Counted from the stretch's first letter, positions 1-11,420 are shown. The stretch: 64,000 bases of DNA from Bryum argenteum (GCA_037043015.1 CM073326.1:8812345-8876344), one strand, 5' to 3'. Made by a program: numbers and translations. The notes: generated by a model not told the origin, from the sequence alone.

Positions 1-747
1 CCGACCTGATGCAGCCGGTGGTCTAGAACTCAAACCGTCAAACCGTCACGAACGAAAACATCCGACACGACAACAGCAGCTTCCGCAGAAGAAACGGCGT
101 GCTAGGAGTGTTTGCACTCCGACGGAGAAGCCAGCCAGCTTTTATTGTTGTTGTTTTTTACAGCTTCCTCCTGATCTCTCTCTCCGACTTGCTCTTTCGG
201 AATTTTGTTTTCGCCATCGCGGAGCTCACTTTTGTTGCCTCAAAGGCAAGTTAACGTAAATAATGTATGTTTTTTGTTTCCCGTCTTTTGAGAATGTCTC
301 GCGAGGGTTTGTTTGTGGGTCCTTTTGAGCCGCCGCTGGTGTGATTATCATCTCAATTTCGCCGCCTTTTTTGTTGTTTGGTGAGGAGATCATGGTGATA
401 GTTTTTTTCTGACGGCAGTGTTTCGAATCGTAGCTTTTTTTCATTTTTTGGGTGTTTTGTTTCGGTGTCGCAGGACTCATGTTGAAGTGGCTGCGGAGGA
501 GGAGCAGGAACGAACAGGAGGTCTGTAGGCGGAGTAGCTTTTTGTCAGGTTCACGCGTGTCGGAGAAAGAGAGGTTGCTGTTTCAGGTTGAAGAAGAGAG
601 CTGTAAGTGCCGCGGAGCAAGAAGTTGCGTAGGATCGCTGTATTAGGGTTTCTAATTCCTTTCTGAAGTCGGTTAGATGGAAGTTACTATTCGTAAGAGT
701 ATGTGAGAATGTGCATTTTTGCTTTTCGCAGGTGGCAGGTGGTCGTG
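1..747. other. No clear gene; possible 5' leader of the S40-like ORF
   Basis: No protein of a known family was recognised. The stretch is pyrimidine-rich around 130-210 and 410-450. A short open frame (452-646) has no family resemblance. A TTTCGCAG acceptor-like site lies at about 723-730, just before the S40-like ORF, so a spliced 5' leader is possible. That is inference only. Confidence 0.3.
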
Positions 748-957
748 ATGGCAAGATCGAGCTCCGACAGCCGGTATTCTGAGAGAGGAAGCGGAAGCAG
801 TAGGGCAGGGAAGCTTCTGGGATACTCATCGTCCTCTTACAATGTAGTGCACGACACGGATTCAGTGAGTGAATTGAACGAGGAGGACGTGTGGAACTTA
901 GGGACGGACGGGGACGACTTCCCAAGCAGCAACAGCAGAGCAGAGAGCTCGCCGTAA
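748..957 (+). pseudogene. S40/DUF584 senescence-regulator-like fragment
   Basis: The ORF encodes 69 residues from the ATG at 748. It resembles the N-terminal half of plant S40 (DUF584) proteins, nuclear or cytosolic proteins linked to senescence and stress. A basic Ser-rich start is followed by a GKLLGYSSSSYN stretch and then the acidic SELNEEDVWN motif, matching the family's ELxEEDIWS signature. The usual C-terminal S-A/S-P-V-x-V-P-D-W motif is absent: the frame stops at 957, where a GTAAGA donor-like site overlaps the stop codon. Known S40 proteins are mostly single-exon and 100-200 residues long, so this is either a truncated copy or a first exon. I chose 748 because the Ser-rich start resembles the family; an in-frame start codon further upstream would add residues that do not. 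Confidence 0.45.
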
Positions 958-1352
958 GACACTTCACGAGTCTAGAACACAAAGAAGCTGCCGTTCTGAA
1001 GAAGGTGCCGGCATCTTCCGCTTTCGTTGTGTTCGTGTTGTAGATGTCTTTGTTTTGGACTCTGCTGTTGTGCACAAGCGTAGCGGCTTCGGACGAGAGC
1101 TCGGTGAATGGTAAGGCACTGCATAACCTTTGTAGTTTTAACCAGGGAGATCGGCTTGCACTAGCTTGCTCTTGGACACTAGCTCACCCACTCTCCTTGG
1201 CTCCCTTGGCCACTTCCATCCCACGCCCGCCGTAAGCGCTCTGCCCTCAACAATTGCATGGATCATTGATAGGGCTTTGATTTGACTGGGTTTTTCTTCA
1301 TTTCCTTCAGAAGCGATTGCGAGGTTTTGTTTCTACCAGAAGACAAGTGCAC
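958..1352. other. Intergenic or leader stretch with donor-like sites
   Basis: Two short open pieces each end at a good donor: a signal-peptide-like N-terminus starting at 1044 and ending at GTAAGG near 1111, and a Pro/Ser-rich piece ending at GTAAGC near 1233. Neither shows a recognisable domain. They could be 5' leader exons of the cysteine-synthase-like locus that follows. Nothing further is visible. Confidence 0.25.
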
Positions 1353-2185
1353 ATGGCGAGTAAAGCGTCTGCTCACATTGGGGACCTCGGCGTTCGCCAG
1401 CGTTTTGTCGATTCAGTAAGTCCCCACATCTGGGTTTTATATGTGATTCATGGAATGTTTGTGTGATCGATCTAATGCTGATTTTGATTCTGTGCTTTTT
1501 ATGTTGGAAATACCCTGCTGATTCGCCTTAATGCAGCTTCGCAAGCCACCGGTTGCGAAATTTATGGCAAGGTATCTATACTGAAACCTGGCTATTAGGT
1601 TTTTGCGCTTCCATTATGCTTGAATAGAATCTGGAAGACTACACTATTGGAGAACTAGCAGCAATTCGTTAATGAGCTTCATGTTAGCGGAGGTGTGCTA
1701 TTAATGACGGTCAGGCTTTGCGAATCACTGAAAGAGAGAGAGAAGGGTTTTTTGAGCCATTTTGCGGTCGAAGGTGAAACGAATTTGTGTTAGTGATTGC
1801 TAATTCCAACCGGAATGTTGATTGTTTTCAACACGATGTTATGTCACCTTGGTTCAAACTTCAAACTCAAATTGCCTTGCTCTCTTTTAGTGTGGATTGA
1901 TTTCAAGAGAATTTCATTCATGCTGTGGTGTTCGAGGGTTATGAGCGTATGAAGTTGTATTGCAGGCAGAGTTTCTGAACCCTGGAGGATCAGTGAAGGA
2001 TCGAGCAGCTTTGTACATCATCAAGGCAAGCTCTTGACCATGGAAAGATTGTTATTGTGTGTTTCGGATGAATGAGTTGATTGATTCGTTCTTTTGTACA
2101 GGATGCTGAAGAGAAGGGGTTGTTGGAACCCGGAGGTGTGATTGTTGAAGGGACTGCTGGGAACACCGGCATTGGATTGGCACTC
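1353..2185 (+). pseudogene. Cysteine synthase (PLP fold type II) 5' exons, truncated and splice-damaged
   Basis: Four exon-like pieces match cysteine synthase / O-acetylserine (thiol)lyase, which makes cysteine from O-acetylserine and sulfide. Exon 1 is 1353-1415, with donor GTAAGT. Exon 2 runs from about 1506 to 1571 and reads GNTLLIRLN...ATGCEIYGK. Exon 3 is 1966-2025, FLNPGGSVKDRAALYIIK; its lysine is the expected PLP Schiff base, and it ends at a rare GC donor. Exon 4 is 2102-2185 and carries the PLP-phosphate loop [13 protein letters not shown]. No AG exists in the expected position before exon 2 (TTTTTATG where an acceptor is expected), the family's NTPLIRL reads NTLLIRL, and similarity ends at 2185. 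About two thirds of the enzyme is missing. I infer a dead 5' fragment. Confidence 0.8.
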
Positions 2186-4193
2186 AAAGGATTGGAGGGT
2201 GAAGGAAATACATTTGAGTGGAGTACTTCCCTTTTTTTATACGATATTGAACGTCCTCCAACTTCTACTTTTTTTTATACCTAGGTCCAGATTACTTACA
2301 TGTTTCTTAAATTTTTAATTGACCTTTTTGATGTCCGTGTCCGGAGGACACGGGTAATGACTTGTGATAACATAATAACTTGTGCTTTTGATGATAAACC
2401 ATCTAGTTGTAGCCTTCGAACCGTAAAAGTTTGGAGGTTTGGGTGTTGAGACTCTAACAGAGAATCTTGCTTGCACTAAAATGCATGCCATCAACTTGCG
2501 CCATCTCAATGAGATTTGCAATTTCTACGAGGATTTGAATCAAATTCCAACTAAACAACTTTCATCAAAATAATATTTTTGATTAAGAAGTCATGACTCA
2601 TCAAAGTCTTAACCCTTTAGCCAAAATGAAAAAATTCAACATTTACAACATGTAGAAATTCATTCCTAAACGAGATATGAAAACCCCTATATGTGGTATA
2701 AAATATTTCTTTACAAATTTTTATTTCATGATCATAAGGTGATTATTAACAACTTTCTAGTTGTAATTTTTTTTTGCTATGAATACTTTTGCTATTGGAT
2801 TTGCAATGATGTTTTCTCTATAATAAAAGTAAAAATATGGATGATATTTGAGAAGCTATATCTCCTTCATTCACCGTTGGAATTCAACTTTATTTCTTGG
2901 GATGGCTTTCAATTGTAGTCTAGTTTAAGCGGTAGAAATCCTCACAAGATCGAAGATGTTTGAAGATAAGGCATAAATTTGAGTGCGAAGGATTTAGTTT
3001 TGGACAATTTTTCCTTTGTAAAAATTTAGGCAGTTTTCACATTGTAAGGCTATCATTTGAGACAATGAATGTTTTTGATGATTTTTCTTTGGGCAAAGGT
3101 ACTATTGGGACGAAGGTGAATTTTTTTTTAGTCGGTGATTTTCTGATTGCGATTGGTTTGTTGGTAGGATTTTCACTCGAAAGTGAAAATGACGAAATTC
3201 TCCAATTTGTTTTTAGTACTGATACATTACGATGTTCAAATCTATGAGGCTTCATGACTCAAATTTTGGTTCACAAGATCTAATACAAGTCTATTACAAG
3301 TTTATTACAAGTCTATTACAAGTTTGTTTGGTTGAGATCACAATAGCTTATCTATGATACTTTTCTTGAAAATGTGTTTTTTGACTAAAAATAGGCTGAG
3401 ACGTTTAGGGGTTAGAGCCGGATGTCATTGCAATCCTCTCATTAGTAACCATGTCTTCTTATCCTCACACATCTTAACATTATGAGTTGGTACCAAAGAT
3501 TAACATCTCTTTTTGTACCCATATTGACAACTACCTTCTCAACCATTACAATAAAATCTAATATAATTCTTGTATGAATACACAAGAAATAGCTAAGTCA
3601 CTAGACAAACAAATGTATCAAATTATAAAATACAAACTCAAAAAAATTGTCATGTATAACAAGGCAACAATCTTAGCCTCAAAATCTCACACATTGAAAC
3701 GACAAGACTTTTAGTTAACAATGCTTACTTCCATTACGTTTTCTACACATTTTAGATCACAACATACTACAAGTATGAATTGATTCGTAAAACAAAATTT
3801 CCGATTGGTTCGGTGATGCTCACTTCCGTTCCATCATGTTTTACGCACATTTTGAAATATATCATACTACATGTGGTTTGTAAGTTCAACCTTTTGGTGT
3901 TGGCATAGCGTCCACTATTCACATCTATTGTACTCAACTACGGTGGGGTCTCAAAATCTTATAGAATGAAGACCTTACCATCTAAAGGCTGCTTCACCAT
4001 GAAGAAAGCCACTGGTCACAAATTCAAGGAAAGTTCCTGAATATAATCTTCCAAAGCTGAATATTATAGTTCAACGCGCAGCAGTCAAACGAATTCTCGA
4101 GTATATTTTGACAGCTCTCAACATTCTTGGATGAATGTTGTGTGCACTCAATCCAAGTTCTCCATTCCAACTCCAAAGCTCTAGAGCCTCAAA
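2186..4193. repeat. AT-rich non-coding DNA with a diverged copy of module D
   Basis: No gene is seen. From about 2,560 to 3,960 the sequence is a diverged relative of module D. For example, the stretch at 3,060-3,300 aligns with 20,220-20,460 and 30,930-31,150, including the shared motif for a run of CTATTACAAG repeats (3,288-3,326). An ACGTTTAGGGGTTAGAG motif near 3,391 recurs near 20,860. This looks like an old relic of the repeat family that fills the right part of the window. Confidence 0.6.
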
Positions 4194-4475
4194 ATGGGTC
4201 ATACCAAAAGTTCAACAACTGGAGAAGCAAAAGTATGCGAACTTTCCACCAACGAAGAATCAAGTGATCTTGCAATCGAAAATGATCCTTCTCCACTGAC
4301 CTTAAAACCTGTTCACGAGCCTCGACTGTCCAACATCGTAAGAGTAGCCAGAAGTGTTGAAGACCAGAGCAATCGGAATTGTCCAACCTCTTCGTTGGCG
4401 TCTGAGATTTTAATCCATGGGGGTATAATACAGATTGCTAGCTACAATGTAAATCAATCAACTAGTCAAGTCTAG
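4194..4475 (+). CDS. Uncertain small ORF, 93 codons, convergent with the Cdc14/SIN gene
   Basis: An ATG-started open frame of 93 residues, hydrophilic and Ser/Thr/Glu-rich, with no recognised domain or signal peptide. It runs tail-to-tail with the minus-strand Cdc14/SIN gene and overlaps its last 18 bases. It could be a real small protein, a first exon, or chance openness in the 3' flank of its neighbour. I cannot separate these from sequence alone. Confidence 0.2.
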   Translation: MGHTKSSTTGEAKVCELSTNEESSDLAIENDPSPLTLKPVHEPRLSNIVRVARSVEDQSNRNCPTSSLASEILIHGGIIQIASYNVNQSTSQV

Positions 4476-6768
4476 AAGCTCTCGCGCATAAGCGAGCGTG
4501 ACAGATTGCTGAGTCTCTTGATCGCAGTATTTCTGGCGACCTGCACCAATAATATTGTCTATTACTTCTCTGCTCTCTTCACCTAGAACCTCAACAAGCT
4601 CTTGTTGCGACCACTTGGTCATCCATGCTGTCCTCGAACCCTCCCCTATACCAAAGCCCGTGTTTGTATTCGGAAGAACTTGGCTTATCAAGATAACAAT
4701 GAACTCCGCAATCTTCAATCTGTATGCCAGTAGAGTTAGAAGTCAAGTACCAACGGAAAACGAAAAGGAAAGAGATGGATGCTTCAATGACTCACCGAAT
4801 GTCGGTATCCATATGATCGTTTCTGAACATCTCAGCAATTTTGCGCAGTCCGTGTATCCGTTCAAACTCCTGTAACAGCATACATTCTTATGAGTGTAGC
4901 AAACACGTAAAAGGCACCAATCGAAAGACACGGTCATAGACCTGAATCTATCCGTTCATGGAGCTTATCCTGTTCTCATGTTTGATGGGCCATGCTATGG
5001 CAATGCGTACCTTCTGGTTGGCCGACGAATCTAGCATGACAGCAAGTAAACCATCTAAAGAGGCGCTCTGTACTGCGGGTCTTCCAGCTAAGAAGAAATC
5101 AATGAGTTCCTGTTATCAATGGAACGTAGTAATGAGAAGGTGCATAGAATGTGATGCTGGCAGCTTATACTAAGTAGGGGGCCTCATTGGCGTTTGAAAG
5201 CTGGAGAGGAGATTACCGAAACAGCTGAGTGATCAGTTGCAGTGGCTCGACAACCACTAGAGACAAGACAGCAACCTTCCAACACACGAAGCGCAAGAGT
5301 GACCTCCACAGTAGTAGGAGAACTCTCCATATCGAAGCCAGCTTCTGCTCCCACAAGAACGTCGAGGTTCTTCGCTACTCGCTTCCGTGGTGCCAGTGTG
5401 TAATCAAACAGCACCGGAACGACTGCCAACATCAGCGCATCAATGAGCACATAGCACAAAACTATACACATATTCAACCTTCCAATCCAGGAGGTCAAGT
5501 CTCATTCCTAACGAAATAAATAATCGCAGAGTGATTGCTCCGCAATGCTCGACGAAGAACTCGGTAGAGGATACCTTATTGTAACACCTACCAAATCCGA
5601 AAGCACACAATCTTGCACAATGAATACATGAGAATGTTCAGCATACAGCACAGTGCTAAACACTTTCGATCCAGGAGTTCAAGTCTAAATAGCCCTAACG
5701 AAAGGAAGCATCCCGGAGTAATCTGCTCCGCAATGCTCGACGTAGGATAAGGCAGGGGGAGACCTAATCCGGAATCACACAGTCTTGCACAATGAGTACG
5801 TGGAAGATGTTGAACGCAGCGCAGTTTTAGGTCATTCACCAGTAAAGCTTCAAACCCTTGTAAAACCCTTACTTGCATTTGGTATCCGATACAATGAGTG
5901 GTATCTTTTTCAGCTTTAAAAACCTAACCATTCTTATACGAATGAATACTTTCAGAGCTCAAAGTGTCGTTTACTCTTGGAATTATAGAATACTACACGT
6001 AGAATGTATACGAATCTGCTTTTTTAGGTTTCCTTTGAGCAGGAATGAAGGAGGCTCTATTGGTATTTCATGCCACTTACGTTCTTGCACATTGTGTACA
6101 CGAGATTGTTTAACGCATTTCAGTTTTAGGTCATTCACTTACGAAACCTTGTAAACCCTTACTTGCATTCGGTATCCGATACAATGCATTCTTTGGTAAA
6201 TTGGATTTCTTTTTCGCTAAAAAACCTAGCCATTCTAATTCACTGCAATACGTCCAGAGCTCAAAGTGTTCCTGAATCTTGGAAGCAAAGCGTGAAGAGC
6301 ATAAGCTTGAGCTATCCTGTGAGCTTGCGTGATGGAGGCGGCTCCGTTTCTTTAAGATTTCAAGTACTGCAGGAGATGCGGAATCAAGGACAGAAAGAAT
6401 TAGGCATTACCTTGAAGTTCGCGGTAACTCTGACTATCACGAAACAGCTGCATAGCCTTCTCCGAGCTGGCAGCAGAGTCCAAGAGCTTAGCAAGAGTGT
6501 TCAATCCGCGCACACGAACAAACGAGAATTCCGATCGCGCATCGTGCAGCCCTCGTTTGAGCGACCACACGACTTCCCGGTACACGCGCTGATCCGAGAG
6601 CACTCTGACGAGCTCCATCACGGGCCCAGGCGCACCCGGAGCGGCATCCGCAGCATTCGCAGCCTGATTGTTAGAGGAGGTCCCGGAGAGCAAGTTCTGC
6701 GCCCACTTCGGCTGCACCAAACTCATGGCGCCGCGCTCCACGGCACGCTCTCCACTGCTCCTGCTCAT
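4458..6768 (-). CDS. Cdc14/SIN-component (armadillo-like) protein, five exons, 332 aa
   Basis: I assembled five exons on the minus strand with consistent phases: 6768-6411, 5422-5217, 5109-5011, 4869-4796 and 4719-4458, totalling 999 nt with the stop. All four introns have GT-AG borders. The N-terminus is low-complexity. A helical, armadillo-like body follows, with the signatures expected of the Cdc14 septation-initiation-network component family: AVQSASLDGLLAVMLDSSAN, then FERIHGLRKIAEMF, then RLKIAEFIVILIS. In fission yeast this family binds the Sid1 kinase; the plant role is not established. No stop or frame break was seen, so the gene looks whole. The start is the first in-frame ATG after the leader. 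Its leader and first ~35 codons were copied into several places at 16.6-58.5 kb. An alternative reading is another ARM-repeat family. Confidence 0.75.
5423..6410 (-). repeat. Intron 1 of the Cdc14/SIN gene with internal duplications
   Basis: This 988-bp intron contains partial tandem copies. The segment with TGCTCCGCAATGCTCGACG occurs near 5,540 and again near 5,727. The segment ending CCCTTACTTGCAT..GGTATCCGATACAATG occurs near 5,870 and again near 6,160. Apparent plus-strand reading frames across 5,870-6,800 are by-products of this and of the antisense of exon 1. Confidence 0.65.
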
Positions 6769-7330
6769 ACTCCCCGCTCTCAATCGAATCGACTCAACAC
6801 ATAACAGTAGCTCTTAACTGGCTATGAGTGTAGCTAATTTGGTCACCATTTTGCGATTTTGAATGCAAACTTTTCAATTGGCGGTGGAATGGTAGTCATT
6901 GTGTGATCTTTGAGCTGGTAGGAAGGTCGTTCGTATAGCGAAAGCTTGAGAGCTTGGTGATACAGGGCACCGATGGCGAGGAGGTCGTCTCCCACCTCCA
7001 TTCTGCGAGAGACAGGCGGCGATGCCCTGTTCACACCATTCTCAAATAACCCCTTTTCACACGGCGGTCTTCGGAAGCCGGCGTTATCTATTTGGAGTAG
7101 TGAGTAATATTAGATTTGTTCTTTCACATTGTTAGAGTTTTTGTATACTTGTTAGGGATGGTTTACCCTAAGGTGGAGTGATGAAATGTAGCAGATTTTT
7201 AAAATGTAATTAGATGAAAGTAAATTTCTTAAATAATATGTGGCCTTTTGAAGAGGGAGTTGAGGCTAACATATATCCAAGCAATGGATATTTAAGTGTT
7301 AACTCCTTAAAGCGGTAAGTATCGAGAAAA
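6769..7330 (-). promoter_or_regulatory. Leader and proximal upstream region of the Cdc14/SIN gene, with an upstream ORF
   Basis: An ATG at 7001 opens a 52-codon upstream ORF ending at 6843, about 75 bases before the main start. It reads MEVGDDLLAIGALYHQALK at its beginning. Diverged copies of the whole leader are found at seven other places in the window; most keep this frame open and share the core LLAIAAxxxQALKLL. The upstream sequence to about 7,330 is also shared with the copy at 51.6-51.8 kb. An upstream ORF of this kind could repress translation of the main frame (inference). Confidence 0.55.
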
Positions 7331-9481
7331 ACAAGCTGACATTTTGAAGAGTCATAACTTCTTCATACAATCTCTTTTTTGGACAGTATTAGTTGGGTTC
7401 AATTCCAACAACATTACATCATATGCGGTTGAAACTTTTTGCAAGGTGTGATATTTCTCCTATACCTTTTCAATAACACCATTGATGTTTCATACTTCCT
7501 CATAGTCTAGGAGATATTTGTAGTCCAAGTTTCAAAACAGTATTAGTGGATGCCGAAGTTTGCCCAAAACTGCAACATTTGTGTTAACGGAATATTCGTA
7601 GTATATTCTCTAAGCTAGTTGTGGTTTAGCCTATACCCGGCATGCGATACCCGATAGGGTCGGCATGTCCGCTCTCTTTCGAACATAGTTAGAGTCTTAA
7701 ACTCATTTTGGACATCCAACCTTATGGCCAACTTGGCAATCATGTCGGTTGATTTTTTTCATGAGCTGTATCTGATAGCCAGTCAGACCCAATCGACTAT
7801 ATGTACCCCTTTCTACTATGTGAAAGTTGTTGCTTGTTAATCTATCCTCACTTTGAGAGTAACCTCAATTTTCTGCGTAGTTTTCAATTCTACGTAATTG
7901 TTGTGTATGTTTGAATAGAATAGTCGACTGTGTGTGTAGGAATACAGCTTTGTATGCTAGAGGAAGAGTAATCCGCATGATTACTCTTCCTCTAGCGTTT
8001 AGAAGATCCGATCTCAGTGTTTATAGGAACAATAATCAATTGCTAGTCCGTGGAATAGTTTTTCCCCTCTCTGTTAGAGACTGTTTGCAAATCTGACCTT
8101 GTAGTAAGTAACACGAGAACAAAACTAGACTCGTTAGGGTAGTTTCTTGTGAAAACCCCCTTAACAATATGCTCATATATTCTCCAAATTTGCCCAAAAT
8201 CAATTAAAAACCTATTAATTTAAAAATTCACCTAAAATTGGGATTTTACTTTTTTACAACTTTTGTTTTTGTATATGTAAAAGAGATACTAGGGCTTGAT
8301 CTCAGAGATTGGGTTTGCAATCATATCATTTTACACGTTATTTTGATTATTGAATTTTGTTCTTTGTATTTGAATTTCAGCATACATGCATATGAAAACT
8401 CAAGGATTTCCTTAGGTTTTATAAGTCTTATGAGTGTAAGAATTTTATTAAACATATGCCTCACTCACCTAGGAGTACAAATTTGAAGAGCTTCATGTCA
8501 ACCTTACTTTCAAATTTGGTTATTTTGGCCCCAAGAACCACTTTCCATTTCACAACAAGGAGATTTTCTCTTTAATTTTTCAACTTTGTATATTGCGATC
8601 TCATAAATGGTTTGAAATTAAAATCTGAAATTTGGCATACATATACATGTACATGTACAAGTCAGGTACTAGATCTTACAATTCCATATTTCTAATTATG
8701 CCAAAAAATAAAAAATTGCGCCTTGCATAAAAAGAGGGTAGTCTTGAAGGTTTTTGGGAGTTTTGAGGTCTACGATCGTTACGGGTTAAAAATATAAACT
8801 TATAAATGAAAGAATGAATTTAAGGCATGTATCTTAGTGAAGGCAACTCTAGTTTGGGTTTTCCAAAACATGGGGTATGTTTAAGTATTTCAAGCCAATC
8901 ATGTGAAATCCAAGATTTTTGATGTAATATCATGTAATATTTTTGCCCTAGATTTTTCTCCAGTGCTCCCTATACTACAAGGTGCATGCGGTAAAATTTG
9001 CAAAGCCAAATTCTGATCTTAGAACCTCCGTCTAGAATCTTTGGTTTCAAATACAAAAAGAGCAATTTAATTCAATTTTTCTTTGAATTCAAAAGACTTT
9101 TTTTTTTGCTCATAACGAAATCACTACACAAAAGTTTTTAATTAGTATTACAAACGTTAATAGCGAACCGTAACACTAAACACGTGACCATAGCGTTACA
9201 ACACTAATAGTCAAACCGTGACATCAAATGTGGGAGAATGCAAACTTTCTTGCAAGCAGAAAAGTTTACTTGAAGTGGTCCAATTGGTAGCTTGAAGAAA
9301 AGACAAGGGATATTCATCGCAATGGAAGCAGACACGGAACGGTTATTTCAAAAGAGTTGAGAAATAGTGTAATGGGTAACTTTTGGTGGTGAACACTAAT
9401 CTCCACGTAACACTAATTAACAACTCCTGTGTTAGTACTTTATTTCCAAAGTGATCCAAGTCAAAAAGTTAGAATTGTAAT
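7331..9481. repeat. AT-rich non-coding DNA with a second relic of module D
   Basis: No gene is seen. The region at about 8,100-9,080 is a diverged relative of module D; for example, the GAGGGCAACTCT block near 8,840 matches 19,790 and 52,790. Short plus-strand frames (7,911-8,096 and 8,238-8,486) show no family resemblance. A perfect 18-bp stem at 7,956-7,996 is listed separately. Confidence 0.55.
7956..7996. repeat. Perfect 18-bp inverted repeat with a 5-nt loop
   Basis: The left arm GCTAGAGGAAGAGTAATC (7956-7973) and its exact complement (7979-7996) flank the loop CGCAT. Pairing stops sharply at both ends. No neighbouring gene explains it. Confidence 0.9.
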
Positions 9482-9692
9482 CACTAGTAGGAATAACGTC
9501 AAAAAATGTTGTACGGAATAACTTGTCTCAAATGACATAAGAGATTTATGTTTAGAATGACATGAAGATCTGTCATTATAGACTTTATTATGTTTAAAAT
9601 GACATAGATTTGTGTCATCTGGAGACATAATTTCTTTTGTCATTTCAAACATGTTATTTGAAACAACATTTTTGTCGGAATTCCTACTAATG
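9482..9692. mobile_element. 211-bp foldback MITE with CACTAGTAGGAAT-type ends
   Basis: The left end CACTAGTAGGAAT is mirrored by ATTCCTACTAATG at the right end. Pairing continues inward through the AAAAATGTTG blocks and several AATGACA words, so most of the element can fold on itself. It has no coding capacity. The ends recall CACTA-type elements, but no clear target duplication was found. Confidence 0.6.
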
Positions 9693-9709
9693 AGTTCAAC
9701 ATATAATTC

Positions 9710-11420
9710 CTTACATCTGCTTGATCCTCAAACAGATTACATCTGCAACAGAGGAGTCTTTGAATGAATAAACAAGAATCTTCACATTCGCTTCAAGAGG
9801 CATCCGATTTTGAGTAGATTGATGGGCCCCATGAGAGGCAATCCAAAAAATGAGGTATGCCGGTGAGTGTACCCAGCGCACGGTATTCTTTAGTAAAAGG
9901 CGAAAGAATAGTTCGCTTTGAGCTGGGCACCCGGCTGACTGACCGTTCCGATCCAGAGTGCCGAAGGTTATAGGCATCACTTGTCGGCAAGAGTTGCAAT
10001 TCTTATGGGATCAGATAATCAGTTCAAATCTACTTTGAATCAATCATCGAGTTCTTTCAGCCTCCATCACGAGGCCAATGGTGGAGCCTATTAATCTGAC
10101 TGATGTCTGTCGCGCAATGTTCACGTTCGATATATGCAGTGGTTATACATTCCATGGTTGTGCCATGAGGGGTAGGACATCACATGCCACACACTGAGAG
10201 TGACAAGAATCATCCGGGCACCGCTCACGAAGATGCGATTCCAGTTTCGTGATCAGTATTTTGATCGAGTAAAACTGATCGATCTGTAAGTCTCCTCAAT
10301 GGAACAAGTTCTGTGCAATACAGACATCTAGAATCGGTGTTCGAATAATGAGCTTGAGGTAACTTACAGACAGGGCTGCAACCAATCCTTCGACTTGAAC
10401 CCGTACTGGAAGCCCAGATATTCTTATTCTGGTGACTGGTGACTGCTCTGCATATATTCTCAGTGTTGCAATTGTCATTTGCGGACACAGTATGTGAAAC
10501 TCTGCTCAAGGAAAAACAGGAGTACATCATGATAATACTCGAGACGATGTGAAAATTGACCAGTTGGATTCTCTTCGAGATAAATTTTAATTATCAGAGG
10601 ATCCGAACGTGTATCCGGTTTGGGGAATTAGGGTTGGATGAGGGCCGCGCGAACGCGAGCCCCGCTGCCACAAATAATGACGTGTATGCCTCCCGTGGGA
10701 AGATACTACAGTCACCCGGCCCGGTGTGCAATGGGGCAGGCTTCTGTATGCCATCCTCCTTCTGGATCATGGATTGACCCCGCCCAGGTAAGTGACGGAG
10801 AAGACGCACTCCAAACTAGTTGTACGGCACGGTCAAGCCACCAGCGATCAAGAGCTATGGGACATCTTTGGATATTCCGAATCAGCACGTTTTGAGAGCA
10901 GATTCATTGGAGTACACGAACTTCACTGGGTAGTGCTGCCCAGCACAGATCGAGCGGACTGTTCTTTCGCCTTCTACTAAAGAATACCGTGCGCTCGGCA
11001 CACTTACTGTCATACCCCATTTTAAAAATTGCTCCCCATCAATCTGGGCATATCAGACGCTCTTGAGGCAAATGTAATGAATGATCCTTTTTCACCGATT
11101 CACCGCAATGATGATTATATGGTTGTAATTTATTCATGGATCGCGGAACCAGAGCTTCTTGGTCCCTGTAATGCATGCATGAGAGCTCCTTCGGAGCCGG
11201 AGTAATTTATGCAAAGTGCTCCATAATATGAGCTCCACCGTCGAAGGTTTTCCACAGTGGTCACCTCGTTCGTCGAGCATCAATAAGAAAGACTTTCGAA
11301 TGTTCTGATCGAACCGCATCGCGCAATGTGGCAGTTGGGAGCAGCCCTCATTTCCTGCAGTACATTTTAAAATGATGAGAAGGTACAAATGACTGCCATG
11401 AGTCAATGTCCGGATGCCTG
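9710..11420. pseudogene. Two opposed relics of the LRR-kinase 5' module (M1)
   Basis: The plus-oriented piece at about 9,790-9,990 carries the module's hallmark, CCCAGCGCACGGTATTCTTT followed by an AAAGGCGAAAGAATAGTTCGC-like block. The same hallmark appears in the opposite orientation at about 10,935-11,010. Between them (10,640-10,790) is the block GAGGGCCGCGCGAACGCGAG, shared with 13,740 and 15,005, ending in a CCCGCCCAGGTAAGT-like donor. No long frame survives. The arrangement suggests an inverted duplication of receptor-kinase 5' sequence. Confidence 0.5.

Noticed and set aside
551-1075. Long minus-strand open frame (174 codons)
   Set aside because: It lies antisense to the S40-like fragment, is Ser/Arg/Leu-rich with no domain, and is best explained as a shadow of GC-richer exonic sequence.
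5660-5700. Possible tRNA-like segment (GAGTTCAAGTCTA)
   Set aside because: No cloverleaf can be formed around it; it is part of an intronic duplication.
6163-6804. Plus-strand open frame of 213 codons
   Set aside because: It covers intron 1 and the antisense of exon 1 of the Cdc14/SIN gene, whose minus-strand frame has consistent splice sites and family motifs.
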